64,000 bases of DNA from Streptomyces sp. NBC_01341 (GCF_035946055.1 NZ_CP108364.1:3906001-3970000); one strand, 5' to 3'. Positions 1-8,840 are shown, numbered from the stretch's first letter. Notes: a model not told the origin generated them from the sequence alone. Translations and numbers: made by a program.

Positions 1-788
1 AGCAGCTTGCGCGCGCCCTCGGCGACCTCGCCCGACAGGGCGATGCCGACCAGGAACGCTCCGACCGCCGCCGACACCTGGAGCTGTTGTGCCACACCGG
101 CGACCAGGACGGTGAGTCCGAGCACGACCAGCAGCAGCATCTCCGGATTGTCGGAGGACACCGCCCGGCTGATCAGCCTGCCGTGGCGCAGCGCGAGGTA
201 CAGCACGAACCCGACGGTCCCGAGCGCGATCAGCAGCGCGATACTGCCGCCCGCGAGGCCGACGCCCGCCAGCATCGCGGTGAGCAGTGGCAGATAGACG
301 GCCATGGCGAGGTCCTCGATGACGAGGACCCCGAGGATGACGGGCGTCTCGCGGTTGCCGAGCCGCCCCATGTCGGTCATCACCTTGGCGATCACGCCCG
401 ACGACGAGATCCAGGTGACCCCGGCCAGCGCGACCGCGCCGACGGGGCCCCACCCGAGCATCAGGCCGGCGATCGCACCGGGCGTCGCGTTGAGCACGAA
501 GTCGACGACTCCGGAGGGGTACTGCGTCTTGAGGCTGGTGACGAGTTCCGAGGCGCTGTACTCGAGCCCGAGGAGCAGCAGGAGCAGGATGACGCCGATC
601 TCCGCCCCGATGGCGGTGAACTCCTCGCTCGCGCCGAGCGGCAGCAGGCCGCCTTCTCCGAACGCGAGTCCGGCGAGCAGGTAGAGCGGGATCGGCGAGA
701 GTCCTATCCGCCCGGCGAACCTTCCGATGATGCCGAGTCCCAGGATGACGGAGCCGAGCTCCACCAGCAGTGCGGTCGTGTCGTGCAC
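1..788 (-). CDS. CPA2-family cation/proton antiporter (C-terminus outside window)
   Basis: Integral membrane exchanger of the KefB/CPA2 type, swapping K+ (or Na+) for protons. The visible 262 residues begin at a GTG and are almost entirely hydrophobic helices, with the family's glycine-rich signatures (LLLLLLGLEYSA and GVLVIEDLAMAVYLPLL; the ED pair lies in the ion-path helix). It starts 2 bp after the stop of the TrkA-C domain gene upstream, so the two are one transcription unit, as in actinobacterial potassium/proton antiporter pairs. The reading frame runs off the left edge. The family is clear; ion specificity is inferred from the neighbour. Confidence 0.9.
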   Translation of the reverse strand, partial: MHDTTALLVELGSVILGLGIIGRFAGRIGLSPIPLYLLAGLAFGEGGLLPLGASEEFTAIGAEIGVILLLLLLGLEYSASELVTSLKTQYPSGVVDFVLNATPGAIAGLMLGWGPVGAVALAGVTWISSSGVIAKVMTDMGRLGNRETPVILGVLVIEDLAMAVYLPLLTAMLAGVGLAGGSIALLIALGTVGFVLYLALRHGRLISRAVSSDNPEMLLLVVLGLTVLVAGVAQQLQVSAAVGAFLVGIALSGEVAEGARKL

Positions 789-790
789 GG

Positions 791-1261
791 TCAGCCCTCC
801 GCAATGATCTCGGAGAGCGTGTCCACGCCCTCACGCGTTCCGACGACGACGAGCGTGTCCCCGATGGCCAGCCGGAAGTCCGGTCCGGGCGACGGGTGCG
901 CGCTGTGCGTCCGCAGGACGGCCACGATCGACGCCCCGGTCCTCGTCCGGGCCCGGGTGTCCCCGAGCAGCCGCCCGCCGTACGGCGAACGGGTTCCGAG
1001 CGGGATGTGCTCGGTGACCAGGTCGATGCCCTCCGTCCGCACGGCGTCGATCGGCGCCGCGTCGATGAGGTGGGCGAGTCCGGTGGCCTCGGCCGTGGTC
1101 AGGGGCACGGAGAGCACGCACGAATCGGGGTCGTCCTGCTCGTAGAACCCGAGGAACCGGCGTCCGTCGTGATGCACGACGACCGAGATGTGCTGCCCAG
1201 ACTCCGTCGTGTAGTCGTACTGGACGCCGACTCCTGGCAGCGATGTGCGGTGGGTTCCCAT
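791..1261 (-). CDS. TrkA-C domain regulatory subunit of K+/H+ antiporter
   Basis: 156-residue soluble protein. The C-terminal half is an RCK/TrkA-C domain (roughly residues 75-155, ending in FRLAIGDTLVVVGTREGVDTL), which in this family binds a nucleotide such as c-di-AMP and gates the partner transporter. The N-terminal 70 residues form a separate conserved domain typical of actinobacterial antiporter subunits. The ATG is preceded by GGGAGGAAGCC. It is the first gene of a two-gene operon with the antiporter 2 bp downstream, so it probably switches K+/H+ exchange in response to a nucleotide. The exact ligand is not visible in the sequence. Confidence 0.85.
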   Translation of the reverse strand: MGTHRTSLPGVGVQYDYTTESGQHISVVVHHDGRRFLGFYEQDDPDSCVLSVPLTTAEATGLAHLIDAAPIDAVRTEGIDLVTEHIPLGTRSPYGGRLLGDTRARTRTGASIVAVLRTHSAHPSPGPDFRLAIGDTLVVVGTREGVDTLSEIIAEG

Positions 1262-1565
1262 GGCTTCCTCCCGAGGAGCGCGCGGCGGCAGGGCACGCTT
1301 TTGATCATCTCTTTAGCTGCTCATTACCCTAACCGGGGGCGGTCTCCGGTTGTCGGGCGCGGAAGGGGGGCCCGGACACGGCGGCGCCGTGGGTGCGGCC
1401 TCGTCATCGTCCGCCATGGCCGCTTCGAGGGCTTCGACTCCGGGCTGCCCGTCGACGAGCAGCTCAGGTACGCGGAGGGGACGCTCACCCCGGCGTGCGG
1501 CATCGACGAACGGGCGAGGGCGGGGGCATCTGCCGGGCTCTCTCGTCCCGTACCGCGGCGGCCCG
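1262..1565. other. Non-coding gap upstream of antiporter operon
   Basis: About 300 bp between the antiporter operon start and the flotillin terminator. The stretch nearest the antiporter gene (about 1300-1335) is noticeably AT-richer and probably carries its promoter, read leftwards. I see no gene and no recognisable riboswitch here. Confidence 0.4.
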
Positions 1566-1614
1566 CGTCAGGGCCGGCCGCGGTACCCGGGCGGTACCGC
1601 GGCCGGCCCTGACG
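1566..1614 (-). terminator. Strong hairpin terminator after flotillin gene
   Basis: Perfect 21-bp inverted repeat (arms 1566-1586 and 1594-1614) with a 7-nt loop, just 3 bp past the stop codon of the flotillin gene. There is no long T-run, as is usual for high-GC actinomycete terminators. Confidence 0.8.
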
Positions 1615-1617
1615 GTG

Positions 1618-3057
1618 TCAGTCCTTGATCTCGATCTTCTCGCCGTTGGCCGAGGAGGAGGGGACCGCGGCCGACGGGGCGGTGCCGGCCGTCTTGGCCT
1701 GAAGGTTCTTCAGCAGCGCGCCCAGGTCCACACCCGTGGTGGAGTTGAGGAGCTCGATCCCCTGCGCGACGTTGTCGGTGACCGTGCGGGACAGCTGACT
1801 GGCGCCGTCCGTCGAGATGACGGTCATCTTGTCGATCGCGCTCAGCGGCTCCGCCGCCTTGGCGACGACCTGCGGGAGTACCTCGACCAGCATCTGCAGG
1901 ACGGCCGCGTCACCGTACTGTTTGAAGGCGTCCGCCTTCTTCTGCATGGCCTCGGCCTCGGCGGCGCCCTTCGCCGCGATGGCGGCGGCCTCGGACTCGC
2001 CCTCGATGCGCACGGCGTCGGCGAGTGCCGAGCGGTGCAGCTTCTCGCCCTGGCCGGTCAGACGGGACCGCTCCGCGTCGGCCTCGGCCTCCTTGACCTG
2101 GGCGATGCGACGGGCCTCCGCCTCCTGCTCCGCGCGGTAGCGGGCGGCGTCGGCGGGCTTGCGGACCTTGGTGTCGAGCTCGCGGTCGGTCAGGGCCGCC
2201 TGCCGCTCGGCGACCTTCTCCTGCTCGGCGAGCACCTCCTGCTGGCGGGCGGCCTCGGCGAGCGGACCCGCGGCGTTGGCCTTGGCCGCGGCGGCCTCGG
2301 TCTCGGCCTTGATCTCGGCCTGCTTCAGGTAGAACGTCCGCTCGGCGATGGCGATCTCCTCGGCGGCCTTCAGCCGGGCCTGCTCGGACGCCCGCCGGGC
2401 GATGGCCTCGGCGATGTCGGCCTCCTGCTTGGCGCGCGCGGCCTCCGGGCGGCCGAGGTCCTCCAGGTAGGAACCCTCCGTGGTGATGTCCTGGATCTGG
2501 AAGGCGTCCAGGATCAGGCCCTGGCCGGAGAGGCTGGCCTCGGCCTCCTCGGCGACCTGTCCCGCGAACGCGGCACGGTCGCGGATGATGTCCTCGACGG
2601 ACATCCGGCCGACGATGGCCCGCAGCGCGCCGGACAGCACCTCCTGGGTGAAGCCGACGATGCCGTTCTGCTGCTGGAGGAAGCGCTGGGCCGCGGCCCG
2701 GATCGCGTCCTCGCTGCCGCCGACCTTGACGATCGCGACGCCTTCGAGGTTGGACTTCACGCCTCGCAGGGTGACGGCCCCCCGCACGGCGACGGGGATG
2801 TGCCGGCTGGAGAGGTCGAGCGTGAACTTCTGCTGGACGAACGGCACGACGAAGACCCCGCCGCCCACGACGACCTTCTGGCCGCTGTTGTCGATGCTGG
2901 TGCGGCCGGTCACCGGATCGGTGGACTTCTTGCCACGCCGCCCGGTGATGATGAAGGCCTGGCTGGGGCCCGCGACCTTGTACCGGGTGATCACGGCGAG
3001 GGCCAGGAGCACGACAAGTACGACGATGCCGATGATGGCGATCACTACTGGACTCAT
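1618..3057 (-). CDS. Flotillin/SPFH family membrane scaffold protein
   Basis: 479 residues. One N-terminal membrane helix (about 3-24) is followed by an SPFH/band-7 domain (about 25-210), then a long Ala/Glu/Lys-rich coiled coil (about 210-360) of the flotillin type, and a disordered Ser/Ala tail. Flotillins organise lipid-ordered membrane microdomains and scaffold signalling and secretion complexes. The gene lies 83 bp downstream of an NfeD-like gene; SPFH and NfeD proteins are a classic functional pair, the OB-fold of NfeD docking on the scaffold. Codon use matches the neighbours. Confidence 0.92.
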   Translation of the reverse strand: MSPVVIAIIGIVVLVVLLALAVITRYKVAGPSQAFIITGRRGKKSTDPVTGRTSIDNSGQKVVVGGGVFVVPFVQQKFTLDLSSRHIPVAVRGAVTLRGVKSNLEGVAIVKVGGSEDAIRAAAQRFLQQQNGIVGFTQEVLSGALRAIVGRMSVEDIIRDRAAFAGQVAEEAEASLSGQGLILDAFQIQDITTEGSYLEDLGRPEAARAKQEADIAEAIARRASEQARLKAAEEIAIAERTFYLKQAEIKAETEAAAAKANAAGPLAEAARQQEVLAEQEKVAERQAALTDRELDTKVRKPADAARYRAEQEAEARRIAQVKEAEADAERSRLTGQGEKLHRSALADAVRIEGESEAAAIAAKGAAEAEAMQKKADAFKQYGDAAVLQMLVEVLPQVVAKAAEPLSAIDKMTVISTDGASQLSRTVTDNVAQGIELLNSTTGVDLGALLKNLQAKTAGTAPSAAVPSSSANGEKIEIKD

Positions 3058-3140
3058 GAAAGGTGTCCCCCCTGCGTCCCGACGGGACGGCAGTGTGTTC
3101 GGTTGTGCGAGTTCCGGACTGGCGGGCTCGCTCGGTGGTG

Positions 3141-3662
3141 TCAGCGCTCGACGGGGCGCACGGTGACCGAGGTGGTGGAGAGCATGGCCTCCACCCAGAT
3201 CTCGGCGCCGCGTTCGACCGGCACGGCGCTCTTCGCGGAGAACTTGACGGTCTGGCCCGCGAGTCGCAGCAGCACCTCGCCGTAGCCGTCGGCGGGGATC
3301 GGCGTGACCACCGATCCCGAGGTGCCGATGAGATCGGCGCCCCGTGGTGTGGCGGTGGTCTGATCCCTCATCAGGGCCTGGCTGAACTTCCAGGTCAGCC
3401 AGGCGGCGACGAGGCCGGCACCGGCGCCCGCCGCGAGAGCCACGGGAATCCCGGCACCCGTGGTGCCGAGCACGATCGCACCGCCGAAGCCGAGCATCGA
3501 GAGGAATCCGGCGATGACGGGCAGCGAGAGCAGGCCGTCGAAGAAGCCGTTGAGCAGGCCGCCCAGGGCATCACCGAGGAGCCCTTCGAGGATCCCGTCG
3601 AAGATCAGGGACAGGGTCAGAAGCGCGATTCCCGCAATGCCGAGACCGAGAAAAATGGTCAC
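3141..3662 (-). CDS. NfeD-like membrane protein partnering flotillin
   Basis: 173 residues from a GTG start; that start is chosen because GGGGGAG lies 8 nt upstream, although the frame stays open to 3728. Two to three hydrophobic, glycine-rich segments fill residues 1-95, followed by a C-terminal beta-rich OB-fold domain (LIGTSGSVVTPIPADGYGEVLL through IWVEAML) as in short NfeD/YuaF proteins. It is encoded directly upstream of the flotillin gene, which supports a joint membrane-domain role. It lacks the ClpP-like protease domain found in long NfeD proteins. Confidence 0.8.
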   Translation of the reverse strand: MTIFLGLGIAGIALLTLSLIFDGILEGLLGDALGGLLNGFFDGLLSLPVIAGFLSMLGFGGAIVLGTTGAGIPVALAAGAGAGLVAAWLTWKFSQALMRDQTTATPRGADLIGTSGSVVTPIPADGYGEVLLRLAGQTVKFSAKSAVPVERGAEIWVEAMLSTTSVTVRPVER

Positions 3663-3767
3663 GCGATCACTCCCCCGGTGTCGCTGTTCCCCCGAAACGT
3701 TCCCGTCGAACTGCCTGAATGGTCCCATGCCGGACCCCGCCGTGGTACTGCCGGAGTCCGGCAGTTT

Positions 3768-4253
3768 TCAGGGAGTTGCGATGCCGGAAAGCTGCCCGGC
3801 GAGCGTGTCCAGCGACTGGAACGTGGCACCGAGCAGGGCGACGTGCTTCCACCTCAGCACCCCGTCCGGGCCGATCAGGAAGACGGAACGGCGTACGCCG
3901 ATGCCGGGCGCCGCGACTCCGTACGCCCGGGCGGTCTCCCGTGCCTCGTCGGCCAGCAGCGGCATGCGCAGCCCGTGGCCGCGGGCGAAGTGCTCATGAC
4001 TGTCCACACCCTGTGGACTGATTCCCCAGACCTCCGCGTCGAGGCCCTCGAAGGTCTCGAGGCCCGAGGAGTAGGAGCAGAGCTGCTTCGTGCAGACGGC
4101 CGTGTTGTCGCCGGGGTAGAAGGCGAGCACGACGGCCCGGCCGCGGGCGGCGGAGAGCGAGTAGTCGGACCGGGTGAAGGTGTCGTCGGTGAGCACACCG
4201 CCCGGGAGGGTGAAGTCGGGTGCCTGCTGGCCGGTTCGGGGTCCTGACGCCAT
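3768..4253 (-). CDS. BCP/PrxQ-type peroxiredoxin
   Basis: 161-residue cytosolic thiol peroxidase that reduces H2O2 and organic peroxides. The thioredoxin-fold motif FYPGDNTAVCTKQLCSY has the peroxidatic Cys followed five residues later by a second Cys (C-x4-C), the arrangement of bacterioferritin-comigratory protein. The fold continues through FLIGPDGVLRWKHVAL. The ATG at 4253 matches the start of family homology; the frame extends upstream without support. It is divergent from the alpha/beta hydrolase gene, with about 160 bp between them. The reductant is probably thioredoxin or mycothiol-linked, by family inference. Confidence 0.9.
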   Translation of the reverse strand: MASGPRTGQQAPDFTLPGGVLTDDTFTRSDYSLSAARGRAVVLAFYPGDNTAVCTKQLCSYSSGLETFEGLDAEVWGISPQGVDSHEHFARGHGLRMPLLADEARETARAYGVAAPGIGVRRSVFLIGPDGVLRWKHVALLGATFQSLDTLAGQLSGIATP

Positions 4254-4413
4254 GTCGGCGCCTCCTCGGTTCGCGTACGGGAAGGGGTCCATGCCTCGTA
4301 CAGTGAACGGCACTTCCCGCGCAGCGACACGTCCGACCCATCCGCAGGCCGTCCGGCACCGAATACAGGGAGAACGCGGGGCACCGGCCCCGCACCCCGA
4401 TCTGGAGGCGCGT

Positions 4414-5157
4414 GTGGCCGAACGACCGCCGTCGGCAGCGGTGCTCATCCTCCACGGCGGCTACGAGACCGGCCTGGCGGCTCCCGCGCCGGGGGCTCTG
4501 AACCTGCCCGGCCTGCGCATGCTGCCGATATCGCGCGCCGTGTCCCACGCGGTCCGCGGTGACTCCGGGGTGCGGGTGCAGCGCGTGCGCTACACGCACC
4601 GGGGCTGGAACGGCGCCCGGAAGGACCCCCTGCACGACGCGGTGCGCGTCCTGGACGACCTCCGGCGCGAGGCGGGTGACATCCCGGTCGTCCTCCTCGG
4701 TCACTCGATGGGCGCCCGCGCCGCCCTGCACGCGGCCGGCCACCCCCTGGTCCGCTCGGTGGTCGGCCTCGCCCCCTGGTGCCCGCCGGGCGACCCGGTG
4801 ACACAGCTGGCGGGGCGGGACGTCGTCCTGCTGCACAGCACCCGGGACCGGGTGACCAGCCCCCTGGCGTCCCAGTCCCTCACGCTGAGGGCCCGCCGCG
4901 CGGGCGCCCGTACCTGCCTGGTGACGATCCCCGGCAGCGACCACGCGATGATCCGCCGCGCCCCGGCCTGGCACCACCTCGCCGGACTGCTCGTGACCGG
5001 TCTGCTGGGCATGGCCCCGGTACCGGAGCGGGTCGAGGCGGCCCTGGAGCTGCCTCCCGGAGCCGCCGCGTCGGAGGGGACGCTGTCGCTGGACCGGCTC
5101 GACGCCGGTGCGACGCTCTCACGGAGATGCGGGGCGGCGCGCGGCGGCAGACGATGA
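4414..5157 (+). CDS. Alpha/beta hydrolase (lysophospholipase/dienelactone hydrolase-like)
   Basis: 247 residues from a GTG preceded by GGAGG 6 nt away. The canonical features are present: oxyanion-hole segment LILHGGYE, nucleophile elbow GHSMG near residue 96, a later Asp in LLHSTRDRVTSP and the catalytic His in IPGSDHAMIRR. There is no signal peptide or membrane segment, so it is cytosolic. The substrate cannot be told from the sequence. It lies immediately upstream of the PAS-GAF-SpoIIE phosphatase gene, with 55 bp between the stop and that gene's start, so the two could be cotranscribed. Confidence 0.82.
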   Translation: MAERPPSAAVLILHGGYETGLAAPAPGALNLPGLRMLPISRAVSHAVRGDSGVRVQRVRYTHRGWNGARKDPLHDAVRVLDDLRREAGDIPVVLLGHSMGARAALHAAGHPLVRSVVGLAPWCPPGDPVTQLAGRDVVLLHSTRDRVTSPLASQSLTLRARRAGARTCLVTIPGSDHAMIRRAPAWHHLAGLLVTGLLGMAPVPERVEAALELPPGAAASEGTLSLDRLDAGATLSRRCGAARGGRR

Positions 5158-5212
5158 GGGAGCCGGGTGCCGGACCGCCCGTGGGGGCCGACGGCTCCGC
5201 AACCGCCGGGCC

Positions 5213-6928
5213 ATGATCCGTCTGGAGGCTCCGTTGCAGGCCGAAGCGCACGCCGACCCGCCGCCCTTCGACGCGACAGCGCTGGCAGGACTCGTCGGCG
5301 GCAGCCAGGCCGGGGTCGCGGTGTTCGACACCGGGCTCCGCTACGTCTACGTGAACGCGGCACTCGAACAGGTGAACGGTGTGCCGGCTGCCGCGCACCT
5401 CGGCAGAACCCTGGCCGAGGTCCTCCCCGAGGTCGACGGGCGGACCGACCTCATGAGCCAGGTGCTGGCCGACGGACGACCCCGTGAGTTCACCACCAGC
5501 GGGCGGACCTGGGCGGACTCCGTCGTGCAGCGCAGGTACTGGCGGGTCGCCTGCCACCGCCTCGAAGAGGACGGGCGCGTCCTGGGCCTGGTCGCCGTCG
5601 CGCAGGAGATCACGGCCACCAGTACCCAGCACGAGGAACTGGAGCGCGCACGGAGCTATCTGACACTTCTGGACACCGCAGCCGTCAGCATCGGTACGAC
5701 GCTCGACGTGGAGGCGACCTGCCAGGAACTCGCCGAGTTCGTGGTGCCGGTCATGGCCGACGTCGCCGTGGTCGAGACGATTCCCGTGGAGGACGGGCAC
5801 CCGCGGCGCGAGCCGCCGCCCGGGGTGCTGAGGCTGCGGCGGGCCGGCGTGGCCGCCGTTCCCGAACTCGTCGGCCTGGTCGACCGTTTCGGCGGAGCGG
5901 GGGAGGACGTCGAGTATCAGGAGGGCACCGCGGTGCCCCGGTGTCTGGCGGCCGACCAGCCGGTCATCGAGGACCTGGCCGGCGACGAGCAGCTCATCCG
6001 CTCGCTGCTCACCCCGGAGCGGTTCGCCGCCTACCGGGCCATCGGTCTCCACTCCGCGGTCGTCGTACCGCTGACGGCGCGCGGACGCCCGCTGGGGGCG
6101 CTCAGCCTCCTGCGTGCCGGGGATTCGCCGCCCTTCACCGAAGGGCTGGACGTCGTCGTCGCCAGGACCCTGGCCGGCCGCGCGGCCGTGGACGTCGACC
6201 ACGCGTACCGCTACACGCACGAGCACCACGTCGCCCGGGAGCTCCAGCGGTCCCTGCTGTCCGAGCCGCGGGGGCCGGGCCACGGCATCGAGATCGCCTC
6301 CCTCTACCTGCCCGCGGGGGCCGGCGCGGTGGTGGGCGGAGACTGGTACGACGCCATCCCGTTGCAGGGGGGACGCCACCTCAAGGTGATGGGCGACGTG
6401 ATGGGCCATGGCGTGGAGGCCGCTGTCGCCATGAGCAACTACCGCTCGATGCTGCGGATCATGGCCGACGACGACCAGCCGCCCCACCGCATTCTCGAAC
6501 GGCTCGACAAGGCGGTCGAGCAGTCGGGCCTGGACCGGGCGGCGACCTGCCTGGTGGTGGTCGTCGACCGGCGGCGGGGCATCTGCCAAGTGGCCAGCGC
6601 CGGACATCCGCCGCCCGTCTTCATCGACCCCGGCGAGCCCCGGGCGCGCGTGGCGCGGGTGCCCGTGGGGCCGCCGCTGGGCACGGGCATGGGCGGGTAC
6701 AGGACCGCGGTCATGCCGTGTGGTCCGGGGACGGTGCTGTTCATGTACACCGACGGTCTCGTGGAACGCCGGGGCGAGGACATCGACGTCTCGATCCAGC
6801 GGCTGTCCCGGCTCACGATGCCGGTGAGCGGGCGGCTCGAAGACCTGCTGGACGAGGTCGTGGACCGTTTCGCGGACGCGGCGGAGGACGACATCGCCGT
6901 GCTCGTCTCACGGAGCCGGGGCCACTGA
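5213..6928 (+). CDS. PAS-GAF-SpoIIE (PP2C) serine/threonine phosphatase
   Basis: 571 residues. A PAS domain (about 10-125, starting near GGSQAGVAVFDTGLRYVYVN) and a GAF domain (about 150-320) precede a PPM/SpoIIE phosphatase domain (about 335-570). Metal-binding motifs are visible: GGDWYDA, GDVMGHGVEAA, SAGHPPP and the C-terminal EDDIAVLV. Such proteins dephosphorylate anti-anti-sigma factors in partner-switching networks and are very numerous in Streptomyces. No anti-sigma kinase domain is fused, unlike some paralogues. Sensory input is probably a small ligand, redox or light through PAS/GAF; this is not determinable here. Confidence 0.9.
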   Translation: MIRLEAPLQAEAHADPPPFDATALAGLVGGSQAGVAVFDTGLRYVYVNAALEQVNGVPAAAHLGRTLAEVLPEVDGRTDLMSQVLADGRPREFTTSGRTWADSVVQRRYWRVACHRLEEDGRVLGLVAVAQEITATSTQHEELERARSYLTLLDTAAVSIGTTLDVEATCQELAEFVVPVMADVAVVETIPVEDGHPRREPPPGVLRLRRAGVAAVPELVGLVDRFGGAGEDVEYQEGTAVPRCLAADQPVIEDLAGDEQLIRSLLTPERFAAYRAIGLHSAVVVPLTARGRPLGALSLLRAGDSPPFTEGLDVVVARTLAGRAAVDVDHAYRYTHEHHVARELQRSLLSEPRGPGHGIEIASLYLPAGAGAVVGGDWYDAIPLQGGRHLKVMGDVMGHGVEAAVAMSNYRSMLRIMADDDQPPHRILERLDKAVEQSGLDRAATCLVVVVDRRRGICQVASAGHPPPVFIDPGEPRARVARVPVGPPLGTGMGGYRTAVMPCGPGTVLFMYTDGLVERRGEDIDVSIQRLSRLTMPVSGRLEDLLDEVVDRFADAAEDDIAVLVSRSRGH

Positions 6929-6996
6929 ACGCCCGTCGCCCGCCGCGTCCTGCGCCGCGCCGGGCGCTGTCGGTGGCGGATGCGAGGATCCCCCGC

Positions 6997-7455
6997 ATGG
7001 AACCGCTGCTCATCGCCGACATCGAGGCCGCCGTACGCGCAAGCTGGGGCGCGGACACCACCACGCCCGAGTACCGGCCGCGCTGGAACGCCGCGAATCC
7101 CGCGCGGGACCAGTGCGGCGTCACCGCCCTGGTGCTGCACGACCTCCTGGGGGGCGAGCTGATCCGGGGCGAGGTCAGGGTGGACGGCGAGCGCGTGGAC
7201 TTCCACTGGTGGAACCGCCTGGGCATGGGTGTCGAGGTCGACCTGACCCGGGAGCAGTTCGAGGCGCACGAGATCGTCTCCGGCGGCGTGGTGATCGAGC
7301 GGCCGGACGAGATCGTGCGCCTGCGCGCGGAGTACGAGCTGCTGCGCGACCGGGTGCTGGGGCGTCTCGGGGTGCGGACACGTGGAGAGGTGCCGGCCCC
7401 GGTGGTCCGAGGGCGGCGGGGCAAGGACGGCCGCTTCCGCTTCGGACGGTCGTGA
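6997..7455 (+). CDS. YunG-like protein
   Basis: 152 residues. The pattern DQCGVTALVLHDLLGGEL, then FHWWNRL and VDLTREQF, is that of the YunG family of unknown function; the ordered Cys, His and Asp/Asn residues resemble a papain-like or transglutaminase-like arrangement, which is my inference. The tail (RGKDGRFRFGRS) is basic. The start is ATG; the shadow frame upstream overlapping the phosphatase gene is not supported. It may be a hydrolase or simply a ligand-binding protein. Confidence 0.7.
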   Translation: MEPLLIADIEAAVRASWGADTTTPEYRPRWNAANPARDQCGVTALVLHDLLGGELIRGEVRVDGERVDFHWWNRLGMGVEVDLTREQFEAHEIVSGGVVIERPDEIVRLRAEYELLRDRVLGRLGVRTRGEVPAPVVRGRRGKDGRFRFGRS

Positions 7456-7511
7456 GGGCTGGGCCGCCGGCTTCGGCCGGGGCCGCGGTGGCGCGGCCCC
7501 GGGGGGCTCGG

Positions 7512-7727
7512 TCAGGCCTGCTGCCGGGAGCGTCCGCGCAGCCGGCGCAGGATGAGCAGGGCGGATGTGACCAGGGGCAGCAGCCCCGCCACGGTGTTCG
7601 CCGTCGTCAGCCTGTCCTGGCCGCCCCGCGTCCTGCGGATCTGTTTGACGGAGCGGATGACGGCGAACGCGCTGCTGCCCAGGCTGAGGATCAGACCGGC
7701 CTTGGAGTTCGTGGGTTTCCTGCGCAT
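7512..7727 (-). CDS. Small basic protein with two hydrophobic segments
   Basis: 71 residues, start chosen at the ATG preceded by GGGAGG 8 nt upstream. Hydrophobic stretches (LILSLGSSAFAVI and TVAGLLPLVTSALLIL) are separated by a basic loop (KQIRRTRGGQDR), and the protein ends RRLRGRSRQQA, so it is probably a two-pass membrane protein with basic termini. I do not recognise a family. A good ribosome-binding site and Streptomyces-like codon bias support it as a gene. Confidence 0.6.
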   Translation of the reverse strand: MRRKPTNSKAGLILSLGSSAFAVIRSVKQIRRTRGGQDRLTTANTVAGLLPLVTSALLILRRLRGRSRQQA

Positions 7728-7923
7728 TTGCGTGCCTCCCGGTGGCATCACTGCACGGCCCCCCCGTCCACGTAACCGGGTGGGAGGCGGGCCCGCAATC
7801 GGGGGCGCCCCCCCGTCCCGGCGGTGCGGACCGTCACGCGCGGGACGGCGCACGTTCACGACCGGGGGAGGGGCGTCACCGCCGACGGGGACGGGGTGCG
7901 CCGACGTCGTGGGGGCACGTGAA

Positions 7924-7959
7924 GTAGCCCTTCACGACGGGGGATGCGTGAAGGGCTAC
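7924..7959. repeat. Perfect inverted repeat, 13-bp arms
   Basis: Arms GTAGCCCTTCACG and its exact complement (7924-7936 and 7947-7959) around a 10-nt loop. It is not downstream of any gene on either strand, so a terminator role is unlikely; an operator or a structured RNA is possible. Confidence 0.5.
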
Positions 7960-8054
7960 CCGTGCAGTATGACCGTTTGCGGGTCGGCGGACAACTGACC
8001 GGTCGGTCAGCGATATTGGGTCGCTCGCAGGCCCCAGGAGCGTGCCCCGCGGGT

Positions 8055-8083
8055 GCTCGTGCGGCACCGGGTGCCGCACGAGC
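8055..8083. repeat. Perfect inverted repeat, 13-bp arms, upstream of merR-like gene
   Basis: GCTCGTGCGGCAC, a 3-nt loop, then its exact complement, about 110 bp before the regulator start. The near-identical regulator at 37068 also has a long perfect palindrome upstream (37010-37041), so autoregulatory sites or leader hairpins are plausible. Confidence 0.5.
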
Positions 8084-8190
8084 GGAGGAAACCTGCTCCG
8101 GCGGCAATAGACATGACCTATTCGTGTGCCTAGGCTTTCCTGTGCGGCCAGGCTGTATCGAGAGCCCGGTGCACAGCAGAAGAGGTACAG

Positions 8191-8535
8191 ATGCCCCCGG
8201 AGTCCCCGTCCCAGGCAACGGACCGTCTCGATGACGACGACTACCCCGCGTACACCATGGGGAGGGCCGCGGAGATGATCGGCGCGACCCCGGGTTTCCT
8301 TCGCGCCATCGGTGAGGCCCGGCTGATCACGCCCCTGCGCTCCGAGGGCGGCCACCGCCGCTACTCGCGCTACCAGCTCAGGATCGCGGCGCGGGCCCGC
8401 GAGCTGGTCGACGGCGGTACGCCCATCGACGCGGCGTGCCGCATCGTCATCCTGGAGGACCAGCTCGAGGAGGCCCTGCGCCTCAACGAGGCGCTGCGGA
8501 GGCCCGCTGCCGGCAGCGGTGGCGCCGATTCCTGA
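8191..8535 (+). CDS. Small MerR-family transcriptional regulator (copy 1)
   Basis: 114 residues. A MerR-type winged helix-turn-helix (about 20-80; YTMGRAAEMIGATPGFLRAI, then GGHRRYSRYQL) is followed by a short helical dimerisation segment (ILEDQLEEALRLNEALRR) and no effector-binding domain. Such truncated MerR proteins near cold-shock genes are widespread in Streptomyces. A paralogue at 37068 is about 90 percent identical over the central 85 residues. The gene precedes a cold-shock protein gene and a DEAD-box helicase gene in the same direction, so a role in that response is plausible but not proven. Confidence 0.88.
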   Translation: MPPESPSQATDRLDDDDYPAYTMGRAAEMIGATPGFLRAIGEARLITPLRSEGGHRRYSRYQLRIAARARELVDGGTPIDAACRIVILEDQLEEALRLNEALRRPAAGSGGADS

Positions 8536-8840
8536 CCGGCGCACCCGCACATATCTGTTTCGGTGGGCACAGAAATACGCGCAAAGACCGGTGAGGGTTT
8601 ATGTCGTGTGCGGTGGAAAGCCGCGGCAGTGATATGGCGTACAGCTCGCTTGTGCCCGAATCGTGCTACTGTTGATCTCAGTTGCAGTTGTGGTTCCCAA
8701 AACTTCAAGTGCTCTCGCCGTTTTCACTCCGGCGGGTGCGCTTTTGTATTTCCGGTCTCTTCCGGACGGGGCAATCATTTGCGGCGACGTAGGGTCCGCA
8801 CAGTGTGGGCCCTCGGGCAACGCCCCGAAGGAGATATGAC
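8536..8840 (+). promoter_or_regulatory. Promoter and long leader of cold-shock gene
   Basis: 305 bp without a gene, AT-richer than its surroundings. A likely promoter lies around 8650-8680 (CTTGTG ... TACTGT region), which would give a leader of about 160 nt ending in the strong GAAGGAG ribosome-binding site 7 nt before the cold-shock ATG. Long structured leaders are typical of cold-shock mRNAs; the exact start is my inference. Confidence 0.45.

Larger units (their letters stand above)
7728..8190. other. 463-bp intergenic region with two perfect palindromes
   Basis: No gene. It holds two long inverted repeats (listed separately at 7924-7959 and 8055-8083) upstream of the MerR-like regulator gene. 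The stretch 8085-8160 is AT-richer and is the most likely promoter region for that gene. Confidence 0.5.

Noticed and set aside
87..1145. Long plus-strand ORF over the antiporter operon
   Set aside because: Shadow frame of GC-rich coding DNA: composition is Arg/Asp/Gly-rich nonsense, no ribosome-binding site, and the minus-strand proteins match known families across the same bases.
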